The position numbers and the translations under genes are program-made. The notes under the pieces were generated by a model. That model saw only the letters and a program-made list of their open reading frames with translations. It was not told where the DNA came from and ran no database searches. A stretch of DNA of 51,802 bases from Alphaproteobacteria bacterium (GTDB lineage Bacteria; Pseudomonadota; Alphaproteobacteria; Caulobacterales; Hyphomonadaceae). Shown one piece after another: positions 17,424 to 25,802 of the stretch (position 1 is the first letter of the stretch; each line of letters starts with the position of its first letter). Where the stretch lies: assembly GCA_018830285.1 (NCBI GenBank), contig JAHJSB010000037.1, positions 1 to 51,802 on the forward strand. Reading direction: 5' to 3'.

Positions 17424-18389
17424 CTATTTGAGCGGCGTGCGCTTGCGCGGGGCCAGCTTGGTCCGCTTGAACTTCGGATCAGCAGGCTTCGGCTTGGCAG
17501 GCGGGCCGTCACCGCGCGGCTTGCCCATCGGCTTCTTGCCGGGGCCAGTCGGGCGCTTGCCCGGCGGCAGGGGGCGTTTGCGCTCAACCACGACGGGCGC
17601 AGCCGGTTCGGCCGAAAAGCCCTGCACTTCCCAGCGCAGCAGCTCGTCGCGCTCTCGTCCGCTGATCGGACGCCACTTGCCTTCGGGCAACCCGGCCAGC
17701 GACAGCGGCCCGATACGCGTGCGTATGAGGTCGATCACGCGCAGCTCGACCAGGTCGCACATCCGGCGGATCTGGCGGTTGCGGCCCTCTCGCAGGACGA
17801 ATTTCAGCTCGTTGCCCTTGATCACGGTCACGTCCGCTGGCCGCAGATGGCGCCCGTCAAGTTCGAGCCCGTGGCGCAGTTGCTTCAGCTTGTTCTCGGT
17901 GACGTCGCCGCGCACCTTGACGTGGTATTCCTTCTCCAGCTTGCTTTCCGGCCCGATCAGGGCCTTGGCCAGAACGCCGTCTTCCGACAGGATCAGCAGG
18001 CCGTGCGAGTCCTTGTCGAGCCGGCCCAGCGGCGCTAGCCGGTTGTTGCGGCCCGGAATGGCATGGGCGCGGCCCGACAGGCTGTCCTCATTGATCAGGC
18101 GCACGGCGGGGACTTCGCCCGGTTCCGGCGTGCCCGAGACGATCCCGACAGGCTTGTGGAACATCAGCGATAACTGGTTGTCGAGCCGCCGCGCCGCCTT
18201 TTCGGTCAGGGTCAGCGTCTGGCCGTCCTCGATCTTGTAGCCGGCCTCGGTCAGCACCTCGCCATTGATCTTGACGAGGCCTTTCTCGATAAGCGCATCG
18301 GCTTCGCGCCGCGAGCACACGCCCTCGGTCGCCAGCCACTTGTTGACGCGCATCGGCTCAGTGCCGCTATAGGTCTTGGTCCAGGCCAT
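17424..18389 (-). CDS. RsuA/RluF-type 23S rRNA pseudouridine synthase
   Basis: This 321-residue RNA-modifying enzyme isomerises uridine to pseudouridine. An S4 RNA-binding domain (MRVNKWLATEGVCSRREAD, about 13-60) is followed by the catalytic domain with aspartate D125 in GRLDKDSHGLL. EGRNRQIRRMCDLV and RTRIGPLSL fit the RluF (U2604) type rather than RluB. The C-terminal 70 residues are rich in Lys, Pro and Arg, as in E. coli RluF. I chose the ATG at 18389; upstream codons are an unlikely basic extension. The exact rRNA target is inferred. Confidence 0.88.
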   Translation of the reverse strand: MAWTKTYSGTEPMRVNKWLATEGVCSRREADALIEKGLVKINGEVLTEAGYKIEDGQTLTLTEKAARRLDNQLSLMFHKPVGIVSGTPEPGEVPAVRLINEDSLSGRAHAIPGRNNRLAPLGRLDKDSHGLLILSEDGVLAKALIGPESKLEKEYHVKVRGDVTENKLKQLRHGLELDGRHLRPADVTVIKGNELKFVLREGRNRQIRRMCDLVELRVIDLIRTRIGPLSLAGLPEGKWRPISGRERDELLRWEVQGFSAEPAAPVVVERKRPLPPGKRPTGPGKKPMGKPRGDGPPAKPKPADPKFKRTKLAPRKRTPLK

Positions 18390-18482
18390 GGCCGTTCGGT
18401 GCCTCCTGCGGCGGTTTTTCCACCTCTTACAGTTGCGATCTGCCCGTCGCAACTGATGGTCGACACGCTGGGCCGACCTCGC

Positions 18483-20255
18483 TCAGGCGATTCCGAACAG
18501 GGCCTCTGAATTGTCGAGGAAGCGCGAACCGCCTTCGGTAATGCCGGCGACGCGGCCCGGCGCCGATGCGAGCGCCGTTTCCGCGAAGAAGCCCGCCAGC
18601 GCCAGCCGCCGCGCCCGTGCCGCGCCATCGCTGCTGCGCGCCGCCACCGCTGCGCGCGTGAGGAAATGCCCGCCAATAACATCGCCGGCCAGGGCGAGAT
18701 AGGCGGTTGCGCCCGCCAGCGCCTTGTCCTGGTCGCGGCTCTTCATCTGCGCCAGCATCCAGTCACTGGCCTCGCGCAAGGCCTCTGCCGCCGCTCTCAG
18801 GCGGTCGGCGATCTGCACCAGTTGCGGATCATTGGTTGCCCGTGCCGCCGCCGCGCCGGCTTCGATCTCGCCCAGCATGACGCGCATCGACTCGCCATTC
18901 GTGCCGCTCAGCTTGCGTCCGACCAGGTCGATCGCCTGGATGCCATTGGTGCCTTCATAGATCGGCGCAATGCGCGAGTCGCGATAGAGCTGGGCCGCTA
19001 GCGTCTCGTTCATGAAACCCATGCCGCCATGCACCTGCACGCCCATGCTGGCGACTTCGACGCCCATGTCGGACGACCAGGCCTTGGCGATCGGGGTCAG
19101 CAGGTCCTCGCGCAATTTCGCCGCCGCCCGCACGTCGGCGTCCGGCGAGGCTTCGGCCAGATCTGCCGCGACGGCGCAGGCATAGCAGATCGACCGGGCC
19201 GCCGCGACGCGGGCCCGCATCGTCGTCAGCGTCCGGCGGACATCGGCATGGTGCAGAATCGGCGCAGGCCCCTCGACGCCTTCGGCCTTACCCTGCTTGC
19301 GGTCCTGCGCATAGGCGAAGGCCGTCTGGTAGGCGGCCTCGCCCACGGCCACGCCCTGCAGGCCGACATTCAGGCGCGCCGCGTTCATCATCGTGAACAT
19401 GCAGGCGAGGCCCTTGTTGGCCTCACCGATCAGCCAGCCGGTCGCACCGTCATATTCCATCACGCAGGTCGGCGAGGCATGGATGCCCATCTTCTTTTCG
19501 AGACCGATACATTTGGCACCGTTGCGGGCGCCAAGGCTGCCATCCGGGTTCGGCAGGAACTTCGGCACGAGGAACAGCGACACACCACGCGAGCCCGCAG
19601 GAGCATCCGGCAGGCGCGCCAGCACGAGGTGCACGATGTTCTCGGCGACATCATGGTCGCCCCAGGTGATGTAGATTTTCTGCCCGCTGATTGCATAGCT
19701 GCCATCATCATTCGGCACGGCTTTCGACTTCAGTGCCCCGACATCGCTGCCGGCCTGCGGCTCGGTCAGGTTCATTGTGCCCGTCCATGTGCCGGACACG
19801 AGATTGGGCAGGTAGGCCGCCTTCAACTCATCCGAGCCATGTGCCAGCAGGGCTTCGATTGCGCCGAAACTGAGCAGCGGGCAGAGGCCGAACGCCATGT
19901 TGGCAGCGTGGAACATTTCCATCACTGCCAGCGACAGCGCCTTGGGCAGGCCCTGCCCGCCCCATTCTTCCGGCGCGGTCAGCCCCATCCAGCCGCCATC
20001 GCGGAACGCGGCATAGGCAGCCGCAAAGCCCGGCGCCACTTTGACGCCGTCTTCCGTCAGCACGACGCCCTGCGAATCGCCACTCTGGTTCAGGGGGGCC
20101 AGCACATCGCGCGCCAGCTTGGCCGCTTCGTCGAGGATCGGCGCGACCAGATCCGGGTCATAGGCTTCCAGCCCGGCAAGGCCTTCGAGGCGCTTCAGTC
20201 CTGCAACGGCTTCAAGCGTGAAAGCCATTTCTTCGAGGGGCGCATCATAGGGCAT
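18483..20255 (-). CDS. Acyl-CoA dehydrogenase (large, C-terminally extended)
   Basis: This 590-residue FAD enzyme oxidises an acyl-CoA to the 2-enoyl-CoA in fatty-acid or aromatic acid breakdown. LTAPEEWGGQGLPKALSLAV and TGTMNLTEPQAGSD are FAD and substrate segments. GLEKKMGIHASPTCVM, then QVHGGMGFMNETLAAQLYRD and YEGTNGIQAIDLVGRKL, carry the late FAD-binding motifs. It is longer than short/medium-chain dehydrogenases because of an extra C-terminal domain, typical of the group annotated near beta-oxidation genes. The chain length is not known. It is divergent from the YceI lipoprotein. Confidence 0.92.
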   Translation of the reverse strand: MPYDAPLEEMAFTLEAVAGLKRLEGLAGLEAYDPDLVAPILDEAAKLARDVLAPLNQSGDSQGVVLTEDGVKVAPGFAAAYAAFRDGGWMGLTAPEEWGGQGLPKALSLAVMEMFHAANMAFGLCPLLSFGAIEALLAHGSDELKAAYLPNLVSGTWTGTMNLTEPQAGSDVGALKSKAVPNDDGSYAISGQKIYITWGDHDVAENIVHLVLARLPDAPAGSRGVSLFLVPKFLPNPDGSLGARNGAKCIGLEKKMGIHASPTCVMEYDGATGWLIGEANKGLACMFTMMNAARLNVGLQGVAVGEAAYQTAFAYAQDRKQGKAEGVEGPAPILHHADVRRTLTTMRARVAAARSICYACAVAADLAEASPDADVRAAAKLREDLLTPIAKAWSSDMGVEVASMGVQVHGGMGFMNETLAAQLYRDSRIAPIYEGTNGIQAIDLVGRKLSGTNGESMRVMLGEIEAGAAAARATNDPQLVQIADRLRAAAEALREASDWMLAQMKSRDQDKALAGATAYLALAGDVIGGHFLTRAAVAARSSDGAARARRLALAGFFAETALASAPGRVAGITEGGSRFLDNSEALFGIA

Positions 20256-20275
20256 CGGGCCGGTCTCCGGATTGT

Positions 20276-20290
20276 GAATATTTGTTATTC
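20276..20290. promoter_or_regulatory. Candidate operator in divergent gap
   Basis: GAATA (20276-20280) and TATTC (20286-20290) form a perfect 5-bp inverted repeat with a 5-base spacer. It lies in the 122-base divergent region between the acyl-CoA dehydrogenase and YceI genes. It is only a short palindrome and no cognate regulator is adjacent. Confidence 0.25.
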
Positions 20291-20377
20291 GGGATAAGCA
20301 GTTACAGCGCCTACGGCCAAGGTCCAAGTGCAGACCTCGACTGGCCATCGGCCAATCAATTTCCCAGGAGTTTCCCT

Positions 20378-21100
20378 ATGCGCCTTATCCTTACTTCCGT
20401 TTCCGCCCTCGCGCTCGTCGCGTGCGGAGGCCCAGCCGCCCCGGTCAACACGGCCGAAACGCCCGCCGAAACAGCGCCTGCTGCAGCGCCAGAAGCGGCC
20501 CCGGCTGAAGCGCCAGCTGCCGACGTCAAATACGGCAGGACGGCCACCTACAAGCTCGACCCGACCCATGCCTCGCTGATCTGGCGCGTGAAGCACCTCG
20601 GCCTGTCCAACTATACAGCCCGCTTCACCGATTTCGATGCGACACTCCAGTTCAACCCGAACGATGCCTCCGCGACATCGCTCACCGCCACGATCAATCC
20701 CGCCTCCGTCGAAACCGACTATTCGGGCGATTACAAAGCCGGTCATGCTGACAGTGGCTTCGACAGCTGGAACCAGGACCTTGCCCAGAGCGACAAGTAT
20801 TTCAACGCAGGCGCCTTCCCGCAGATCACTTTCACGACGACCGAAGTGGCTCCGACCGGTCCTGACACCGGCACCGTCACCGGTGACCTCACCTTCCTGG
20901 GTGTGACCAAACCCGTCACGCTCGACGTGAAATATAATGGCGTCGCACAGTTCCCGTGGGCCCCTGAACAAGACCATATCGGCTTCTCGGCGACGACGAC
21001 GCTGACCCGGTCCGATTTCGGCCTGACCGCCGGCACGCCTTATGTCGGTGACGAAGTCGAGATCATCATCGAAGCCGAATTCGGCGAAGTCGCCGAATAG
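20378..21100 (+). CDS. YceI-family lipoprotein
   Basis: This is a 240-residue predicted lipoprotein with an YceI domain, a lipocalin-like barrel that binds polyisoprenoid or quinone-like lipids. The signal MRLILTSVSALALVAC gives a lipobox with C16. An Ala/Pro/Glu linker (about 18-48) follows. The YceI domain starts at YKLDPTHASLIWRVKHLG, continues with NPASVETDYSGDY and the typical FPQITFTTTEV, and ends with SDFGL and VGDEVEIIIEAE. Ordinary YceI proteins are soluble; the lipid anchor is notable. AGGAG lies seven bases upstream. The b561-YceI fusion gene follows 16 bases on, so this is a likely operon. Confidence 0.9.
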   Translation: MRLILTSVSALALVACGGPAAPVNTAETPAETAPAAAPEAAPAEAPAADVKYGRTATYKLDPTHASLIWRVKHLGLSNYTARFTDFDATLQFNPNDASATSLTATINPASVETDYSGDYKAGHADSGFDSWNQDLAQSDKYFNAGAFPQITFTTTEVAPTGPDTGTVTGDLTFLGVTKPVTLDVKYNGVAQFPWAPEQDHIGFSATTTLTRSDFGLTAGTPYVGDEVEIIIEAEFGEVAE

Positions 21101-21116
21101 ACTGCCAAGTATCGAC

Positions 21117-22340
21117 ATGTTCAAAAACAGCGTGTCCCGCTACACCGTCGTCGCGATAGCCCTTCACTGGGCTATCGCTGCACTCATCATTTTCATGATC
21201 TGGCTTGGCTGGAACATGGAAGAGAATGAAACCCGCTACCAGCTGCACAAGTCGATCGGGATCACGATCCTGCTCCTCTCCGTGATCCGTGTCGCGTGGC
21301 GTATGCTGAACCCGCCGCCGGCCCTGCCCTCGGACATGAAGCCACTGGAAGTCAAAGCGGCGCATTATATCCATGTCGGGCTTTACGCCCTGATGATCCT
21401 GATGCCGCTGCTAGGTTGGGCCCTCGTTTCCACCTCAAAGTTCCAGGTGCCGACAGTCCTGTTCGGCGCGGTCAGCTGGCCCGATCTGCCCTTCATGGCA
21501 GACCTGCGTGGCAACAAGCCTGTCCATGTCGTGCTCGAAACCATGCACTCCAAAGGCGCGTGGGTCATCATCGGCCTGCTCGTCCTGCATGTCGCCGGCG
21601 CGCTGAAGCATGAATTCTCGCCAGAGGAAGGTGTCCTGAAACGGATGGTCCCGGGCCTGTTCGGCAAGACCCAACCGCCGCGTGCGCCAGCCCGTGGTTT
21701 CTTCATCGCATTTGGCGGCGCAGCCCTGCTGTTCGGCCTGATCGCTGCCGCGCCGGTGCTCGCGCAATCGATGTCAGGCAGCAAAGCAGTTCCGCCACCG
21801 GCAAACGACGCCGAGGCAGAGGTCGCCGCCGCACCGGTTGCCGTCGAACCCAATTGGGTCGTCAACTATGATGCCTCGGAAATCCGGTTCACCGGCACGC
21901 ATGATGGCAACGTCTTTTCCGGCACGTTCAAGGACTGGACAGCCGACGTGGCCTTCTTCCCGGACGCCGTTGAAACCTCTGACGTGCGCGTCAGCGTACC
22001 AACCGGCACTGCCACGACTGGCAAGAAACTCTATAATGACAGCCTGCGCGCACCCGAATGGTTCGACGTGTCAAACTATCCGACGGCCACCATCCGCCTG
22101 ACGGATTTCGCCCGGACCGACACCGGCTATACCGCGACCGCCTCCATGCGCCTGAAAAACCGCACGGTCACGACGCCGCTCGCCTTCACGCTCGACATTG
22201 AAGGCGACATCGCCACGCTGAACGGCGAAGCGACGTTCGACCGCAAGGCGCTGAATATCGGCCAGATCTCCGATCCGGGGGCCGAATGGGTCAGCGATGC
22301 GGTCACGGTCACCGTCACGGGTGAGGCGACCCGCAAATAG
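21117..22340 (+). CDS. Cytochrome b561-YceI fusion protein
   Basis: This 407-residue protein joins a cytochrome b561 domain to a YceI domain. Residues 1-175 hold several membrane helices and likely haem histidines (VAIALHWAIAAL, YQLHKSIG, AHYIHVGLYALMILMPLLG, LLVLHVAGALKHEF). A transmembrane segment near 205 (FFIAFGGAALLFGLIAAAPVL) and an Ala/Pro-rich stretch lead to a periplasmic YceI domain (NWVVNYDASEIRFTGTHDG, then NYPTATIRLTDF). In E. coli the two domains are separate adjacent genes (yceJ, yceI). The fusion suggests that the barrel's ligand exchanges electrons with the b-type haems. Confidence 0.92.
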   Translation: MFKNSVSRYTVVAIALHWAIAALIIFMIWLGWNMEENETRYQLHKSIGITILLLSVIRVAWRMLNPPPALPSDMKPLEVKAAHYIHVGLYALMILMPLLGWALVSTSKFQVPTVLFGAVSWPDLPFMADLRGNKPVHVVLETMHSKGAWVIIGLLVLHVAGALKHEFSPEEGVLKRMVPGLFGKTQPPRAPARGFFIAFGGAALLFGLIAAAPVLAQSMSGSKAVPPPANDAEAEVAAAPVAVEPNWVVNYDASEIRFTGTHDGNVFSGTFKDWTADVAFFPDAVETSDVRVSVPTGTATTGKKLYNDSLRAPEWFDVSNYPTATIRLTDFARTDTGYTATASMRLKNRTVTTPLAFTLDIEGDIATLNGEATFDRKALNIGQISDPGAEWVSDAVTVTVTGEATRK

Positions 22341-22377
22341 GTTCCGCCACTTGCCTGCCAGTGCTAAGGCCCCGCCC

Positions 22378-23319
22378 ATGACTGCGACCATCGTGCCACC
22401 CACGCCGGACATCCTGGCCCGCGCTGCAGATATCCTGCGCATTGGCGGGCTCGTCGCCATGCCCACCGAGACCGTCTATGGCCTCGCCTGCGACGCTGCG
22501 AACCCGGACGCCGTTGCCGGTCTCTACGAAGCCAAGGGCCGCCCGCGCTTCAACCCGCTGATCGCCCATGTCGCCTCACAGGCCATGGCCGAACGCGAAG
22601 CGGTGTTCACGCCGCTGGCCCGGAAGGCGGCCGAATGCTTCTGGCCCGGCCCGCTGACCATCGTCCTGCCTGCAGCCCGCACAGCAAGCGTCTGCGACCT
22701 GGCCCGCGCCGGACTCGACACGGTCGCCCTGCGCCGCCCGGTCCACCCGGTCGCCCAGGCCTTGCTCGATGCCTTCGGCGGTCCCCTCGTCGCCCCTTCG
22801 GCCAACAAGTCCGGCCATGTGAGCCCGACAACACCAGAACATGTCCGCACCGATCTCGCCGACCGGATCGCCCTCATCCTGGACGGCGGCCCCTGCGCCA
22901 TCGGGATCGAGTCGACCATCGTGGACTTTACGCAAGACACACCAAGGCTGCTGCGCGCGGGCGCGCTGGAAACGGCAGAACTGGAAGATTGCCTCGGCGT
23001 CACGCTCGCCCGGCCCGGTGACAGCGCCGGCATCACGGCGCCCGGCCAGCTGAAAAGCCACTACGCGCCCCGCGCCACCCTCCGCCTCAACGCGGCCACG
23101 CCCATGTCTGGCGAGGGCTATCTCGGCTTTGGCGACCATTGCCCCCGTGAAGGCAACCTCTCGCCCAAGGGCGACCTCGCCGAGGCCGCCGCGAACCTGT
23201 TCGCGATGCTGCGGGCGTTCGATGCCCGCTATGAGCGCATCGCTGTCGCGCCGATCCCGCATACCGGGCTTGGCGAAGCCATCAATGACCGGCTGGAACG
23301 CGCCGCTCACCGCGACTGA
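22378..23319 (+). CDS. Threonylcarbamoyl-AMP synthase (Sua5 type)
   Basis: This 313-residue enzyme makes threonylcarbamoyl-AMP from threonine, bicarbonate and ATP, the first step of the t6A37 modification of ANN-decoding tRNAs. The YrdC-like domain has GLVAMPTETVYGLACDA, KGRPRFNPLI, FWPGPLTIVL and SANKSGHVSPTTPEHV. GIESTIVDF closes it. GQLKSHYAPRATL opens the C-terminal Sua5 domain that YrdC lacks, so the long Sua5 form is present. The start at 22378 matches the usual Sua5 beginning. Confidence 0.93.
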   Translation: MTATIVPPTPDILARAADILRIGGLVAMPTETVYGLACDAANPDAVAGLYEAKGRPRFNPLIAHVASQAMAEREAVFTPLARKAAECFWPGPLTIVLPAARTASVCDLARAGLDTVALRRPVHPVAQALLDAFGGPLVAPSANKSGHVSPTTPEHVRTDLADRIALILDGGPCAIGIESTIVDFTQDTPRLLRAGALETAELEDCLGVTLARPGDSAGITAPGQLKSHYAPRATLRLNAATPMSGEGYLGFGDHCPREGNLSPKGDLAEAAANLFAMLRAFDARYERIAVAPIPHTGLGEAINDRLERAAHRD

Positions 23320-23369
23320 GCCCCACCACCCCTCTCGCACGCCCTCGCCACCTCTGCTAAGCCACGCCG

Positions 23370-23987
23370 ATGCACCCCGCCCGTCCCTTTCGCGAGACCG
23401 ATACCGCCACGCTGGTCGCGCGCGCTCGCGCGCATCCATTCGCACTGGTCTGCGCCTCCGATGGTACCCGCATCCACGCCGCTCATGCGCCGATCCTGCT
23501 CGACGAAATGGCAGGCGCGCCAGTCCTGCGATTCCACCTCTCCACCGCGAACGCGGTGACCTCTGCACTCCTTGCGGGGAGCAGGGCGCTCATCGTGTTT
23601 ACGGGTGACCATGCCTATGTGTCGCCGGACTGGTATGGCCAAGACGACCAGGTCGGCACATGGAACTACCTGTCCGTCGAAGCAGAAGGCCACGTCACCC
23701 GGCTGGACGATACAGGCGCCACAAGCTTGCTCGACGACCTGTCCGACCTGTTCGAAGCGGGCCTATCCCCCAAACCGGCATGGACACGCGCGAAGATGAC
23801 GCCCGGCCGCTTCGAGGCCATGCTACCCGGCATCCGCGCCTTCTCGCTTGCCCCCACACGGTTCGAAGGCATCACCAAGCTCGGCCAGAACAAGCCGCAA
23901 TCGGCCCGCGACGGCGTCATCACCGCCCTCTCCGACCGTGAAGACGGTATCGCCATCGCCAACCACATGCGTAAGCTCACATCATGA
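23370..23987 (+). CDS. PaiB-family FMN-binding protein
   Basis: This is a 205-residue PaiB-like protein with the FMN-binding split barrel. MHPARPFRETD, FHLSTANAV, SRALIVFTGDHAYVSPDWYG and TWNYLSVEAEGHV are the family's signature segments. GITKLGQNKPQSARDGVI is the conserved C-terminal motif. In Bacillus PaiB was described as a negative regulator of sporulation and protease genes, but many bacterial homologues probably act as flavoproteins. Its stop overlaps the start of the next gene (ATGA at 23984-23987), so the two are translated together. Confidence 0.88.
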   Translation: MHPARPFRETDTATLVARARAHPFALVCASDGTRIHAAHAPILLDEMAGAPVLRFHLSTANAVTSALLAGSRALIVFTGDHAYVSPDWYGQDDQVGTWNYLSVEAEGHVTRLDDTGATSLLDDLSDLFEAGLSPKPAWTRAKMTPGRFEAMLPGIRAFSLAPTRFEGITKLGQNKPQSARDGVITALSDREDGIAIANHMRKLTS

Positions 23988-25393
23988 CCCAGCCGCCTGC
24001 CGCCTTCCTCTCTGCCGCGAAAGACCTGCTCGGCCCCAAGGGCTGGAGCGAGGATCCCGACCGCCTTGCCGAAGTGTCCACGCCCTGGCGCGGCGCCTAT
24101 CAGGGCGAGACGCCCTTCCTCGCCCGTCCTGCCAGCACCGAGGAGGCCGCCGCGCTCGTCACACTCTGCGCCACTCACCATGTCGCGATGACCCCGCAGG
24201 GCGGCAATACCGGCCTTGTCGACGGCGGCACGCCGCATGGCGAGATCGTCGTCTCGATGGGCCGCATGCATGCCGTCCGCTCCATCGACCCGTTCAACAA
24301 TTCCCTCGTCATCGAGGCGGGCGCCCCGCTCGTCACCGCGCAGGCCGCCGCCGAGGAAGCCGGACGCCTGTTCCCGCTCTCCCTCGGCTCGGAAGGCACT
24401 GCCACGATCGGCGGCCTGATCTCCACCAATGCCGGCGGCGTCGCCGTGCTGCGCTATGGCATGATGCGCGACCTGATCCTCGGCCTCGAAGTCGTGCTGC
24501 CGTCGGGCGAAGTCTGGGACGGCCTTTCGGGCCTGCGCAAGAACAATACCGGCTACGACCTCAAACACCTGTTCGCCGGTGCCGAGGGCACGCTGGGCCT
24601 GATCACGGCCGCCACGCTGAAACTCTTCCCGCAGGTCCAGCGCGCCAGCGCCTGGGTCTGTTGCGACAGCACCGAGGATGTTGTCGCCCTGCTTGCCCTT
24701 GTGCGCCAGCATGCCGGCGACACTGTGACGAGTTTCGAAATCATACCGGCGGGTGCCATCGACATGGTGATGGCGGACATTCCGGGCACACGGGACCCGC
24801 TGCCGTCCGATCTCCCGTGGCGGGTACTGATGGAAGTCTCCATGGTGGACGAGGCGCATGCCCGCGACGCACTGGAAAAGGCCCTCGAGGCAGCCTTCGA
24901 CCAGGGACTCGTCAAGGACGGCACCGTTGCCAGCAGCAAGGCGCAGGCGCAGAGCTTCTGGCACATCCGCGAGACGATCCCGCTGTCGAAACGCGCCTAT
25001 GGCACTGCCATCAACCAGGACATTGCCGTGCCGGTCAGCCGCATCCCCGCCTTCATCGACAGCTGCAATGCCGCCGTGCTCGCCGTGGTGCCCAGCGCCG
25101 AATTCGTCATTTTCGGCCATGTCGGCGACGGCAACCTGCACTATTCCGTTTGCGAACCGTCGGACGCCGTCGCCCCCGTCCTGCAAGCTCATGTCGCCGA
25201 CATTACGCGCGTCGTGTTTGATCAGACCATGGCGCATGGCGGTTCAATCAGCGCCGAACACGGGGTCGGCCGGTTGAAGCGCGACGAGCTTGCCCGCTTG
25301 CGTCCGCCTGCGGCCACCGACGCCATGCGCGCCATCAAGAAGGCGCTCGATCCGCTCGGCATCATGAATCCGGGACGGGTCGTGTCGGTATAG
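23984..25393 (+). CDS. FAD-linked D-2-hydroxyacid dehydrogenase
   Basis: This is a 469-residue FAD-binding oxidoreductase of the GlcD/D-2-hydroxyglutarate dehydrogenase group. The FAD (VAO-type) motifs are TPQGGNTGLVDGG and SLGSEGTATIGGLISTNAGG. The catalytic domain has FGHVGDGNLHYSV and ISAEHGVGRLKRDEL, with conserved His residues that bind the active-site metal. The closing MRAIKKALDPLGIMNPGRV is typical. D-lactate, D-2-hydroxyglutarate or a related acid is the likely substrate. Coupled to the PaiB gene by a 4-base overlap. Confidence 0.92.
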   Translation: MTQPPAAFLSAAKDLLGPKGWSEDPDRLAEVSTPWRGAYQGETPFLARPASTEEAAALVTLCATHHVAMTPQGGNTGLVDGGTPHGEIVVSMGRMHAVRSIDPFNNSLVIEAGAPLVTAQAAAEEAGRLFPLSLGSEGTATIGGLISTNAGGVAVLRYGMMRDLILGLEVVLPSGEVWDGLSGLRKNNTGYDLKHLFAGAEGTLGLITAATLKLFPQVQRASAWVCCDSTEDVVALLALVRQHAGDTVTSFEIIPAGAIDMVMADIPGTRDPLPSDLPWRVLMEVSMVDEAHARDALEKALEAAFDQGLVKDGTVASSKAQAQSFWHIRETIPLSKRAYGTAINQDIAVPVSRIPAFIDSCNAAVLAVVPSAEFVIFGHVGDGNLHYSVCEPSDAVAPVLQAHVADITRVVFDQTMAHGGSISAEHGVGRLKRDELARLRPPAATDAMRAIKKALDPLGIMNPGRVVSV

Positions 25394-25802
25394 GTCACGC
25401 GCTCCGCTAATCGCCGCGGTCAGGCGTACGCGGAATACCCAGGCAGGGACACGCGACGGCGCCGAAATGCGCCCGGATCGCAGGCAGGACTGCTTTAAAA
25501 ACAACCTTGTTTATTATTAATACTTCTCCGGTCGCCATCGTCGGAATCGCAATGAATGCAGCAGCTGAAGTACTTCACATACTGAAGATTCCGATCCTTG
25601 CCCGCTGTTATCATTCAGGTTTCAGCTAAATTAACTATTGCAATACTTGCCACGTTTGAGGCATTGGCCCCGCGACCCCATCGCAGGGCATGGACGAAAT
25701 GTCACGAAAGCCCAGTGGTGACGGGGGATTCTAACGAAACCTTCAGTTCACTCCGGACGAAGAAAACGTAATACGGATTTGCGAAGTGTAGAGGGAAGTC
25801 CA
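25394..25802. promoter_or_regulatory. 409-bp gene-free region before the DUF1800 gene
   Basis: No credible gene is visible. The middle (25500-25660) is AT-richer than its surroundings and includes GAAGTACTTC (25567-25576), a perfect 10-bp palindrome, with the partial repeat CTGAAG nearby. AGAGGGAAG precedes the DUF1800 start. This is the best place for the promoter and regulation of the DUF1800/DUF1501 pair, but no exact -35/-10 pair stands out. Confidence 0.45.

Noticed and set aside
16755..18038. Open frame of 427 codons on the plus strand across the MBL and RluF-like genes
   Set aside because: It overlaps two genes with strong motifs on the other strand, and no family segments are visible.
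23666..25237. Open frame of 523 codons on the minus strand across the PaiB and dehydrogenase genes
   Set aside because: The plus-strand genes carry unmistakable motifs and overlap by ATGA as a real operon.
25567..25576. GAAGTACTTC palindrome as a defined operator
   Set aside because: A single 10-bp palindrome with no nearby regulator gene is not enough; it is mentioned only within the gene-free region.
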